A stretch of DNA of 7,968 bases from Gammaproteobacteria bacterium (lineage in GTDB: Bacteria; Pseudomonadota; Gammaproteobacteria; Steroidobacterales; JACDCP01). The position numbers and the translations under genes are program-made. Positions 1 through 6,003 of this stretch are shown in pieces. Location: NCBI GenBank assembly GCA_013817465.1, contig JACDCP010000149.1, forward strand, positions 1-7,968, read 5' to 3'. The notes beneath the pieces were generated by a model, which made no database searches, was not told the origin of the DNA, and saw only the letters and a program-made list of their open reading frames with translations. The first letter of the stretch is position 1. The number at the start of each line of letters is the position of its first letter.

Positions 1-340
1 ACGAGTGACGCCGATGCAGGTTATACCAACCTTCGATCCACTCGAACACGGCGAGCTTCGCTTCAGCCTGGGTCTTGAAGCGCCGGCGGAAGCAATCAAC
101 AAAGTGCTAATCTCTGCAAACCAAAGCCGTGTTGCGACGACCAGTTGAGTCCGGGCTGGCAGCCGCGATCGCTGTGATGAACAACCTGCGCCGGTCGACG
201 CTGCGTGAGCGCAGTGTCCAGCGCGTCGAGCACGAGCTCGGTGCGCAGATGCGCTTCCATCGCCCAGCCGACGATCTTCCGCGACCAGACATCGAGCACG
301 ATCGCCAGGTACAAGAAGCCGGACCACGTCGGGATGTACG
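1..340 (-). pseudogene. IS3-family transposase OrfB, 3' exon fragment, internally deleted
   Basis: This is the DDE-transposase (rve/integrase core) part of an IS3-family OrfB, read on the minus strand. From position 340 it encodes YIPTWSGFLYLAIVLDVWSR, containing the first catalytic Asp, and then VVHHSDRG, containing the second (about 162-180). After HHSDRGCQ the frame runs into a stop at 96-98. Transposase coding resumes in another frame at 97-1 as FRRRFKTQAEAKLAVFEWIE followed by GWYNLHRRHS, which is the conserved C-terminal part of these proteins and reaches the window edge. Only about 58 nt separate the two blocks, where related transposases have roughly 50 residues, so the segment with the catalytic Glu is missing or scrambled. 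The element cannot make an active transposase. Its upstream half lies beyond the group II intron at about 2174-2236. Family assignment is confident; the subgroup (IS150/IS3-like) is a guess. Confidence 0.85.
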
Positions 341-379
341 GGTGAGTAGGCCGGGGCATTTCAGCCCCAGCCCCTCGCA

Positions 380-413
380 GAACCGGACGTGAACCTCTCA
401 GCTCATCCGGCTC
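380..413 (-). ncRNA. Group II intron domain V (catalytic hairpin)
   Basis: This is the 34-nt catalytic hairpin near the intron 3' end. On the minus strand it begins GAGCCGGATG, with the AGC catalytic triad at its second to fourth bases, and ends CACGTCCGGTTC. The two arms pair around a GAGA-type tip, with the usual two-nucleotide bulge region. It is followed by a domain VI hairpin (about 345-379, GGGGC/GCCCC stem) containing an unpaired A in CCTACTC at 347. That A is the likely branch point, 7 nt from the proposed 3' end at 341. It lies immediately downstream of the maturase stop codon, as expected. Confidence 0.88.
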
Positions 414-416
414 CCA

Positions 417-1658
417 TCATCGGGCCGTCGGGATAAAACCCAGTTCCCAGTGCACGAACGAGCGTGGAGCACGTTCAGCAAGCCGACCAAGCGCCCGTGA
501 CGCGCGGATGACTCCGCGCGCAAGACGTTTGTACTTGCGTTGCAACCAGCGCACCAAATACTCGTTCACGCTCCGCCAGAGTGGCTTCATCGCTGAAGCA
601 TGGAATCGACCGTAGTAGTTCGACCAGCCGCGCAGGATCGGCCCGAACATATTGGCAAGATCACTCAGCTCCTTGTCGCACTTCAGTTGCAGATGCCAGC
701 CGCGGACGGTTTGGCGCATGGCTTTCATCGCCTCCCGGCTGACAGCCGGAGAGAAATTCACATAGACACGACCATACTTGTCCACTGCTTTACGCGGTCG
801 GAACGTGTAGCCGAGAAAAGTGAATTGTACGACGGGGTACCTTTCCTGCCGATTAACATCCTGACAGTAAACGATCCGCGTCTTCTCCGGATGCAGTTCA
901 AGTCCGCACTGACTGAGCCGCTCCGCAAGTTTACGCAACACCAATTTTGCCTGCGCTTCGCTCTTGCAGTGGATGACACCGTCATCAGCGTAGCGACAGA
1001 ATCGAACGCTGCGCATATGGCGTCGTAACCACGCGTCCAAAGCATAGTGCAGAAACAGGTTTGCCAGCAGTGGACTCACGACACCCCCTTGCGGGGTACC
1101 CCGTTCGCGCACCACCAGTTGCCCCTGCTCGACCTCCATGGGTGCCTTCAGCCATCTGTCGATGTACAAAAGAGCCCACGGATTGCTGCAGTGTTTTCGT
1201 ACCGCCCGCAGTAACAGCTCGTGATCAATGTTATCGAATAGACCTTTGATGTCGAATTCGACTACCCAGTCATATTCCCAGCTGCGTCGTCTCACCAGCG
1301 CTACCGCATCCAGAGCGGAACGCCCCGGCCGATAGCCGTATGAGTTACGATCGAAGACCGGCTCGAGCATCGGCTCGAGGACCATCTTGACCACCGTCTG
1401 TGCCACTCGATCTGCAACTGTCGGCACGCCCAGGATCCTTGTGCCCCCGCATTTCTTCGGGATCGGCACAGCTTTGACTGGCGGCGGAAAGTAGCTGCCA
1501 GAGGCCATCCGATTCCAAAGCTTGTACAGGTTGTCCTTGAGCTTGCTCTCAAACTGCTCAATCGATTCCTTATCTACTCCAGCACTGCCGCCATTCGCCC
1601 TGACCCGCTGGAATGCTTCCCAGACGAGTTGCTTGGGAATAACGAACGGCTTGGTCAT
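417..1658 (-). CDS. ltrA: Group II intron-encoded reverse transcriptase/maturase
   Basis: This 413-aa protein binds the unspliced intron RNA, helps it fold and splice, and copies it into DNA during retrohoming. Reverse transcriptase blocks are in order: FDIKGLFDNI (about residues 135-144, first catalytic Asp), RGTPQGG (186-192), the catalytic YADD (223-226) and FLGYTFRPR (281-289). The maturase (domain X) signature GPILRGWSNYYGRF spans about 339-352. The protein ends soon afterwards (HWELGFIPTAR) with no HNH endonuclease domain, as in RmInt1-type class D introns, which insert using DNA replication intermediates. The chosen ATG at 1658 has a GGAGGAG ribosome-binding site 9 nt upstream. All catalytic motifs are intact and no frameshift is seen, so the protein may be functional even though the host insertion sequence is dead. 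The gene symbol is the generic family name. Confidence 0.95.
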   Translation of the reverse strand: MTKPFVIPKQLVWEAFQRVRANGGSAGVDKESIEQFESKLKDNLYKLWNRMASGSYFPPPVKAVPIPKKCGGTRILGVPTVADRVAQTVVKMVLEPMLEPVFDRNSYGYRPGRSALDAVALVRRRSWEYDWVVEFDIKGLFDNIDHELLLRAVRKHCSNPWALLYIDRWLKAPMEVEQGQLVVRERGTPQGGVVSPLLANLFLHYALDAWLRRHMRSVRFCRYADDGVIHCKSEAQAKLVLRKLAERLSQCGLELHPEKTRIVYCQDVNRQERYPVVQFTFLGYTFRPRKAVDKYGRVYVNFSPAVSREAMKAMRQTVRGWHLQLKCDKELSDLANMFGPILRGWSNYYGRFHASAMKPLWRSVNEYLVRWLQRKYKRLARGVIRASRALGRLAERAPRSFVHWELGFIPTAR

Positions 1659-2173
1659 TTGCTCATGCTCCTCCCGCTTGCGCGGTTGACATGAACGCCT
1701 GACTCGATGACGCGACCCCTTCGCTCCATCATCATTACAATGACTTCATCACTACTACGAGTCGCTCCGCCCCTTGATCGCACGTCGGTACTGTCGGCCT
1801 CGCAGGTTATGCTTGTACCTTTCCCTTCACATCGCGATCGAAGGTTCCCGCAGTTCAACGTAAGAGCCTGAACCGAGCTCGCGCTGCCTCTATGCCGGAC
1901 GCCGCATGGCCAATAAACAGGCACCCGCCATGCTAATCCCGGGATAACATCAAGCCCCGGTTTCGACGTCATCTGAGCACTTTCGACACTTGAACGGCAG
2001 TTCACGGTTGTTCGCCTTCTTCGGTTCTCACCTGATGCCTTATGGCACCTTTTCCGCAACGCTCACGACCGGGGCTTTTGACCCAAGCCGCTTGCGGTGG
2101 TTTGCAACCTGCTCCTGCAAGCCGATTGCGAGGGACCATACCCTCATCTCCTACGCCGCTTGCTGCGGCACAC
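1659..2173 (-). other. 5' ribozyme domains (I-III) of the group II intron; no gene
   Basis: This stretch of about 515 nt lies between the intron 5' end and the maturase start. A 134-codon open frame crosses it (1655-2059) but resembles no protein and ends in ATGAGCAAATGA, overlapping the maturase start, so I do not treat it as a gene. The length is appropriate for domains I to III of a class D intron. I did not fold it, so individual domain borders are not given. A 7-nt stretch at 1742-1748 is complementary, in the intron RNA, to the last seven bases of the 5' exon. Confidence 0.7.
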
Positions 2174-2236
2174 TGAAGTCCGCAACCCATTTCCGGTTCG
2201 GCGCACTCGCCGTAAAATCCCGGTTCCCGAAAAGGC
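2174..2236 (-). pseudogene. IS3-family transposase OrfB, 5' exon fragment
   Basis: This is the short upstream remnant of the same transposase that continues at 340-1. On the minus strand it reads GNRDFTASAPNRKWVADF, the conserved block just before the first catalytic Asp region of IS3-family OrfB proteins, and stops at the intron 5' boundary. Joined to the 3' exon it gives a continuous WVADFTYIPTWSG. Transposase similarity fades upstream at about 2236, so orfA and roughly the first 100 codons of orfB are absent. This end is therefore a truncation junction with unrelated DNA, not a natural end of the insertion sequence. Confidence 0.8.
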
Positions 2237-2401
2237 GTATAAAACGCACTATCCGCAGGTGCTCATGACGCCAATCTGGGCGTCTTCGTGGCAGTTCGTG
2301 GTAGTCCTGCGTCGGCGGCGTCGGCCCCTTGCCGCGGCCGTCGCGGCGGAGGACACTCGCGCACGGGGGAAGCATCCGGGCTATGTCTCTGCGAGGTCGA
2401 G
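2237..2401. other. Junction spacer between IS remnant and the metalloprotease gene
   Basis: About 165 nt join the truncated transposase to the plus-strand gene. The left part (to about 2300) has moderate GC and no recognised similarity. The right part is very GC-rich (runs of CGGCGG, GCCGCGGCCG) like the following gene, so the recombination junction probably falls near 2290-2310. The open frame of the next gene extends back to 2288, but this upstream peptide is low-complexity and does not look like conserved protein. No convincing promoter was seen. Confidence 0.4.
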
Positions 2402-4762
2402 ATGGTCTCCTACACGTTCGCGCTGGTCCTCACGGTCGTCTCCGACGACGCGGGCAATGCCGTCCCGGGTCCGGTGAACGGCACCCTCGGCCCCTACTCC
2501 GCCGCCTTGAAGGCCAGGCTCTCACAGTACTGGGATGCGGTGTCGGGCGGTCGCGTGCAGGTCGATTGGAAGCCCGACGCCCCGCTCCAGGTGATGCAGA
2601 CGATGAAGCAGTGGACGGATCTGACACCGCGGGACAAAATCGCCCAGGCGCGCGCTCAGGCGCGCGCCCAGAACCTGATCCCCGACGGCACCGAGGTGAT
2701 CCTCGTCGCAAACGACGCCGACACCCCGCGCGCCGTGACCCCGGCTGATTCCAGCCCCTATGTCCACCGCACCTTCCTCACCCCCGCCACCGTCGCACAC
2801 GAGCTGGGCCACTACTTCGAGTGGCGCGGCTCGCGCAGGTGGGGCCACGCCGACGTGGCCCGAGACTTCTTCCGCGACGAGTACGCCGACCGCACGTGCA
2901 TCATGGGCGGCGAGGGCGATAAGTTCTCGTTCCAGGATGCGCTGATCCCGGCCTTGGCCGGCGAGCCCTTCGCGACGCGCAGCGGCCCCGGGATGAATCC
3001 CGCGCTGGTCGACCAGTGCGGCTGGCTCGACCCGTCCGCGCCGCTCGTCGCCGTGATCGACCCGGTGGCGCTCGGTCAGGTCACGCTGCAGCCGTGGCGC
3101 GGCGCCCCGCGCACCGATGCGTCCGGTGGTGCACCCGTTGTCGCGATCCTCGACGGACGGGCTCTCGACGACGGACGGCTCTACGTGTGCATCCGGGAGG
3201 CCACCGGGTGGGATCGCGGGTTCGCGAGCCCGTTCCTGACCACCCCGACGGGAGAGCCCCATAAGCAGCTGTGCGTCTACCTCAGCACCCTCTCCGGGGA
3301 CAGCCTGCTCCTCGCGAGCGGCTCCGCCACCCCCGGCACCACCGCGACGCTCGGGCGAGTTCCGCTCCGGGTGACCGTCGTCGCGAGCACCCCTGAGGGA
3401 GTCACGATCCGGGTCGACGACAGTCCCTGGCGCGGCTCGTACGCGCTGGAGGGCGTCGAGTGCGCGCCGGGCGCGCAGGTCGCGACGGCGGCGTGGGGCG
3501 TCACCGCCGACGCCTACGTCATCGATGGCGGCGGGAAGGTCCGCTACAACCACTTCAACGGCCACGGCTGGGAACACAAGCCGTGGCCGCTGATCGACGG
3601 CGTCACTTGCGACCCGCTCGGGGGGATCGCCGCGGTCGCACGTCACGGCGGTCTCGTCGAGGTGTTTGTCACCGACCTGTCGGGCGCCGTGCACCGGATG
3701 CAGCGCCGGGACCGGACATGGTCGCCGACATGGGAGGCGCTGCCGGGAGGTGGACTCGGCCCGCAGTCGTCCCTCGCCGCCACCCGCATCAACGACGACC
3801 ATCTGCTCCTCTGCGGGGTCCGCCCCGACGGGCAGATCTCGCGCGTCGAGGTGGGTGACGCCGGCACGCTCGCCAACTGGGTGTCGGCGCCGCCGATGGC
3901 GATGAGCCACGTCGCGGCGACGCCGGACGACGCGGCTCGTGGCCGGATCTACGCGGTCGCCGCCCGCAACCCCGACCGCAGCGTCTGGGCGACGCCCGAT
4001 CTCGCGTCCCCCGACCCGATGAGCTGGGGCGCGGTCGGAACGCTGGCGTTCGAGGGCGAGCGCCCCCCCGCGGCGACCAGGATGCTCGGCGGTGGCGAGG
4101 TCGTGATCGTCGGCACCGACCCGGTTCGGCTCCTCTCGTGGACCGGTACCGACTGGATTGTCGACGAGTTCGGGCCGACGCCGCGCGACCCGGCGGGCGG
4201 GCTCGCGGTCATGAGCCGCGTCGACGAGTCGCTCGACGTCCTTTACATTGACTCCGCCGGCGCTGTCCAGGTGTCACCCTGGTCGCGCCGCAAGGACTTC
4301 GCTCCGGCGTGGACCCAGTACGACTCGGAGGCGACCGTCGTACTCCAGGCCGGAACCGGTCACTTCGTGCGCGCAGCGAGCGGCGGGGGCGGCGGGATGG
4401 GTGCGGACGGCGAGGTTATCGGGGAGTGGGAGCGGCTGCGGATGCTGGAGTGCCAGACCGTCATCATCAACGCAGGGGAGACGCGGCGGCTCGTCGTATT
4501 CCAGACGCACAGCGGCCACTACGTGGGCGCCGTGGGCGGCGGCGGATCGCACGTGATCGCGGAGGCGATCCAGGCGGGGCCTTGGGAGACGTTCTACCTC
4601 AAGCCGCTCCCGGGCTCCGCCCCGGGAGTGGGGCCGGTGACGATCGGCTGCATCGACGAGGCTCACTACTGGAGCGCGGTCGGCGGGGGTGGGGCCGCCC
4701 TCGCCGCGGACAAGAGCGACCCGAAGGAGTGGGAGAAGTTCATCTTCCTGGTGGTGCCGTGA
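2402..4762 (+). CDS. Putative zinc metalloprotease with beta-propeller-like and fascin-like beta-trefoil domains
   Basis: This 786-aa multidomain protein probably cleaves proteins and binds carbohydrate or another ligand. Residues 1-185 form a metalloprotease-like domain: HELGH (133-137) supplies two zinc histidines and the catalytic Glu, H149 in WGHAD is the likely third ligand, and DEYADRTCIMGG (about 159-170) resembles the Met-turn of M11/M6-type metzincin-like peptidases. The third His comes six residues later than in HEXXHXXGXXH. Residues about 190-360 are beta-rich, as in the segment after the catalytic domain of those peptidases. Residues 364-640 hold about six repeats of around 40 residues with Gly/Asp turns and Trp, like PLL/tectonin-type propellers. 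Residues 644-786 hold three repeats containing GHF/GHY/AHY then SGGGGG/VGGGG and WE(R/T/K), typical of fascin-like beta-trefoils. There is no clear signal peptide. Start ATG 2402 is chosen for GCGAGGTCGAG upstream; the frame is open back to 2288. Its orientation and very high GC differ from its neighbours, suggesting transfer. Substrate unknown. Confidence 0.75.
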   Translation: MVSYTFALVLTVVSDDAGNAVPGPVNGTLGPYSAALKARLSQYWDAVSGGRVQVDWKPDAPLQVMQTMKQWTDLTPRDKIAQARAQARAQNLIPDGTEVILVANDADTPRAVTPADSSPYVHRTFLTPATVAHELGHYFEWRGSRRWGHADVARDFFRDEYADRTCIMGGEGDKFSFQDALIPALAGEPFATRSGPGMNPALVDQCGWLDPSAPLVAVIDPVALGQVTLQPWRGAPRTDASGGAPVVAILDGRALDDGRLYVCIREATGWDRGFASPFLTTPTGEPHKQLCVYLSTLSGDSLLLASGSATPGTTATLGRVPLRVTVVASTPEGVTIRVDDSPWRGSYALEGVECAPGAQVATAAWGVTADAYVIDGGGKVRYNHFNGHGWEHKPWPLIDGVTCDPLGGIAAVARHGGLVEVFVTDLSGAVHRMQRRDRTWSPTWEALPGGGLGPQSSLAATRINDDHLLLCGVRPDGQISRVEVGDAGTLANWVSAPPMAMSHVAATPDDAARGRIYAVAARNPDRSVWATPDLASPDPMSWGAVGTLAFEGERPPAATRMLGGGEVVIVGTDPVRLLSWTGTDWIVDEFGPTPRDPAGGLAVMSRVDESLDVLYIDSAGAVQVSPWSRRKDFAPAWTQYDSEATVVLQAGTGHFVRAASGGGGGMGADGEVIGEWERLRMLECQTVIINAGETRRLVVFQTHSGHYVGAVGGGGSHVIAEAIQAGPWETFYLKPLPGSAPGVGPVTIGCIDEAHYWSAVGGGGAALAADKSDPKEWEKFIFLVVP
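4329..4759 (+). repeat. Three internal beta-trefoil repeats in the protein C-terminus
   Basis: Three protein-level repeats of about 45 residues close the preceding gene. They are anchored by GHFVRAASGGGGG...GEWERLRML, GHYVGAVGGGG...GPWETFYLK and AHYWSAVGGGGAALAADK...KEWEKFIFL. The aromatic-Gly-rich-Trp-Glu pattern is that of fascin-like/actin-crosslinking beta-trefoil units, which in bacteria usually act as ligand- or glycan-binding modules attached to enzymes. The DNA repeats are diverged, so the duplication is old. Confidence 0.75.
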
Positions 4763-4803
4763 CGCCCGAGTGAGTGGGGGCAGCGCTGTGCCGCCATTCG
4801 TCC

Positions 4804-4863
4804 ATGCTTCTCCTGGAGCGCGATCGCGAGATCGGCGCCCTCGTAGCCGCAGGCGTGCCGTAA
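4804..4863 (+). pseudogene. Possible 5' stub of a LuxR/MalT-type AAA regulator gene
   Basis: A 19-codon frame starts ATG CTT CTC CTG GAG and reads MLLLERDREIGALVAAGVP before a stop. The opening LLLERDREIGALVA matches the typical first residues of large LuxR-type ATPase regulators (LLERDREIAAL...), which abound in actinobacteria. The likeness ends at about 4849, exactly where tyrosine recombinase sequence begins on the other strand (its HACGY lies at about 4850-4864). This fits a gene cut off by recombination, on the same strand and in the same GC-rich style as the metalloprotease upstream. The match is very short and could be chance. Confidence 0.3.
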
Positions 4864-5113
4864 CATGTCTGGATGTACCGGAAAAGGGAGCTGCACCAGC
4901 CGTGACGATGTGCGATCAGAATCAGCGTTGCATCCCGATGGCCATGATGACGGCCGATTGATTTAGCGGCAGCGATGAGCTGCCCGACTTCGTCGCGTAG
5001 ATACTCTCGGCTGCGCACCGTCGAGTTTGGCGCCCGCCTCGGCGGTCGATTTCTCGGTTCGGGTTCGCGTGACGACTGTCATGCGGTCGCAATCGCACGA
5101 CGTTTGTTGTCAT
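4850..5113 (-). pseudogene. Tyrosine recombinase (FimB-like integrase), multiply broken
   Basis: These are remnants of a site-specific tyrosine recombinase on the minus strand. Starting at ATG 5113 it reads MTTNVVRLRP...NPNREIDRRGGRQTRR, the typical N-terminus of this family. After a frameshift near 5020 it continues as RSREYLRDEVGQLIAAAKS and GHRDATLILIAHRHG. It then jumps, by frameshift and loss of the central part, to LPFPVHPDMLRHACGY, which carries the conserved HxLRH catalytic block. Similarity ends at about 4850, so the Tyr nucleophile region is absent. At least two frame breaks, an internal deletion and a C-terminal truncation are visible, so it is inactive. Such genes are common next to insertion sequences and integrated elements in proteobacteria. 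The left edge abuts the GC-rich transferred segment. Confidence 0.8.
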
Positions 5114-5220
5114 AGCCTGGGACTTCTCTTGTTCGATTCGCAGTGGAGAAATGCGAGGCGGCAACCTCGCGCACTTGCCGGCACCCGTCTAACGCACTCG
5201 GTAAAGCGTTCGCAAAGAGG

Positions 5221-5403
5221 ATGACGCGCCATCTGTCGCGAACCGTACCACGGCGTTCTCAGAAACTGCTCGTCAATGACGCGCATCAACCGGAGATTCA
5301 AAGGATTCTCGCCACGGGCGGTGTAATAGAAACTCGAACGTGAAATCCCCACCAGCTGACACTGACGGACCAGGCTGAGTTGTGAATGTTGAGCGTCAAT
5401 CAT
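5221..5403 (-). pseudogene. IS3-family transposase OrfB, N-terminal fragment
   Basis: This is the start of the OrfB partner of the orfA at 5396-5704, in a different frame. From ATG 5403 it reads MIDAQHSQLSLVRQCQLVGI, then SRSSFYYTARGENPLNLRLM and RVIDEQFLRTPWYGSRQMARH, the conserved N-terminal HTH_21-type region that precedes the DDE core. Similarity stops at RQMARH (about 5221). The frame stays open to 5110, but the remaining residues do not resemble a transposase and run into DNA upstream of the recombinase pseudogene. The entire DDE catalytic domain is absent, so this copy is immobile by itself. The open frame also extends upstream to 5541, overlapping orfA, as expected for an OrfAB fusion made by -1 frameshifting. 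Confidence 0.85.
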
Positions 5404-5704
5404 GGTGCGCCTCCGAGCGAAGCTCAACGATCGAAGGCTTTGGACAAAAATCCCGCTCGACAACCAGCTCGCCGACCTTCGCCTGCAGTGTCTTGATCTC
5501 GGCTTCATGATCGTTGCGACCTTTGGGCGAACCCTTGGCAAAACTCTCCTTCAGCCCCGACAAGGCTTCTCGTTTCCATTTCGAGATCATGTTCGGGTGA
5601 ACCTGATAACGGCTCGCCAGTTCCGCGATAGTACCGTCACCCCGAATTGCCGCCAGCGCGACCTTTGCCTTGAAATCCGGCGAAAAATTCCGTCGTTTGG
5701 CCAT
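5396..5704 (-). CDS. IS3-family transposase OrfA
   Basis: OrfA (102 aa) is the DNA-binding subunit of an IS3-family element. The N-terminus MAKRRNFSPDFKAKVALAAI followed by RGDGTIAELASRYQVHPNMISKWK is a helix-turn-helix (HTH_Tnp_1) that recognises the terminal inverted repeats. Residues about 60-85 (EAEIKTLQAKVGELVVERDF) form the leucine-zipper-like coiled coil that lets OrfA and OrfAB oligomerise. The usual ending after VERDF is DFLAKA-like; here DFCPKPSIVELRSEAHHD follows, suggesting slight drift at the end. ATG 5704 has the AGGAG-containing stretch GATGAGGAGATTTTACGACG just upstream. The gene looks intact, but its orfB partner is truncated, so at most it could act as a repressor or in trans. 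Confidence 0.88.
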   Translation of the reverse strand: MAKRRNFSPDFKAKVALAAIRGDGTIAELASRYQVHPNMISKWKREALSGLKESFAKGSPKGRNDHEAEIKTLQAKVGELVVERDFCPKPSIVELRSEAHHD

Positions 5705-5747
5705 CGTCGTAAAATCTCCTCATCCGAGCAGATTCCACCTTAGCGTA

Positions 5748-5768
5748 CTGTCCGAATTTTGGGGACCA
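5748..5768 (-). repeat. Probable terminal inverted repeat (orfA side) of the second IS3 element
   Basis: On the minus strand, about 45 nt upstream of orfA, the sequence reads TGGTCCCCAAAATTCGGACA. It begins with TG followed by a C-run and CAAAA-TTCGGACA, the style of IS3-family outer ends. The matching right end is missing because the element is truncated near 5221, so the call rests on position and resemblance only. No target-site duplication can be tested. Confidence 0.55.
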
Positions 5769-6003
5769 CTTCTGCCGCCGAGACCGGCACATAGTTCGAC
5801 AGCGATGCGAGGATGACCTGTCATTCGATTCTTGGTGCTCCACTCACATTTGCGCTGTTGTGTGCCTTGGCTCGCTCCGCATACATCACGGCGGCCACAA
5901 TGCGAAGTTAGCCCTTTGTTCCACTGGAGACCTGTCCCGCAACACTGGACATTCGAATTTTTTCATCCATGCCTTGCGTAACTTGCATTCCGCCAGACTG
6001 GCA
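5769..6003. other. Unassigned intergenic stretch between IS3 end and reductase gene
   Basis: This stretch of 235 nt has moderate GC, clearly lower than the operon to its right. No open frame in it gives recognisable protein; an 81-codon plus-strand frame (5860-6105) overlaps the 3' end of the reductase and looks spurious. A run of Ts at about 5958-5963 and a weak 4-bp stem just past the reductase stop do not make a convincing terminator. It may be flanking or older mobile DNA that was hit by the insertion sequence. Confidence 0.4.

Larger units (their letters stand above)
341..2173 (-). ncRNA. Group II intron, RmInt1-like (bacterial class D), inserted in an IS3 transposase
   Basis: This is a self-splicing, retromobile intron of about 1.83 kb on the minus strand. 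The 5' end is placed at 2173, where the minus strand reads GTGTGCC, matching the GUGYG consensus. The 3' end is placed at 341, just after a domain VI hairpin. Between these lie about 515 nt of 5' ribozyme domains (1659-2173), the maturase ORF in the domain IV position (417-1658), then domain V (380-413) and domain VI. The boundaries are supported by the exons: joining ...GCGGACTTCA (ending 2174) to CGTACATCC (starting 340) restores the transposase reading VADFTYIPTW in frame. Placing the 3' end at 342 would fit the usual terminal AY better but would leave a +1 shift, so this edge is uncertain by 1 nt. The length is close to the roughly 1.9 kb of RmInt1. Class D introns commonly sit inside insertion sequences, as here. 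Confidence 0.88.

Noticed and set aside
129..392. Plus-strand open frame of 87 codons across the IS3 remnant
   Set aside because: It is antisense to the transposase fragment, crosses the intron boundary and resembles no protein.
1655..2059. Minus-strand open frame of 134 codons upstream of the maturase
   Set aside because: It falls in the 5' ribozyme domains, is Arg/Ser-rich with no recognisable domain, and overlaps the maturase start.
2288..2401. N-terminal extension of the metalloprotease to ATG 2288
   Set aside because: The extra 38 residues are low-complexity, not a signal peptide, and include the junction region; ATG 2402 has a better-placed purine-rich site.
2522..3910. Long minus-strand open frame of 462 codons opposite the metalloprotease
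   Set aside because: High GC makes long antisense frames common; the product is Arg/Gly-rich low-complexity sequence, while the plus-strand frame has clear motifs and repeats.
4666..4896. Minus-strand open frame of 76 codons taken as a gene
   Set aside because: Only its first part (LPFPVHPDMLRHACGY) is real recombinase remnant; the rest is antisense to the metalloprotease gene.
5940..6003. Rho-independent terminator after the reductase gene
   Set aside because: Only a 4-bp stem (GCCA/TGGC) is visible, without a T-run directly after it in the direction of transcription.
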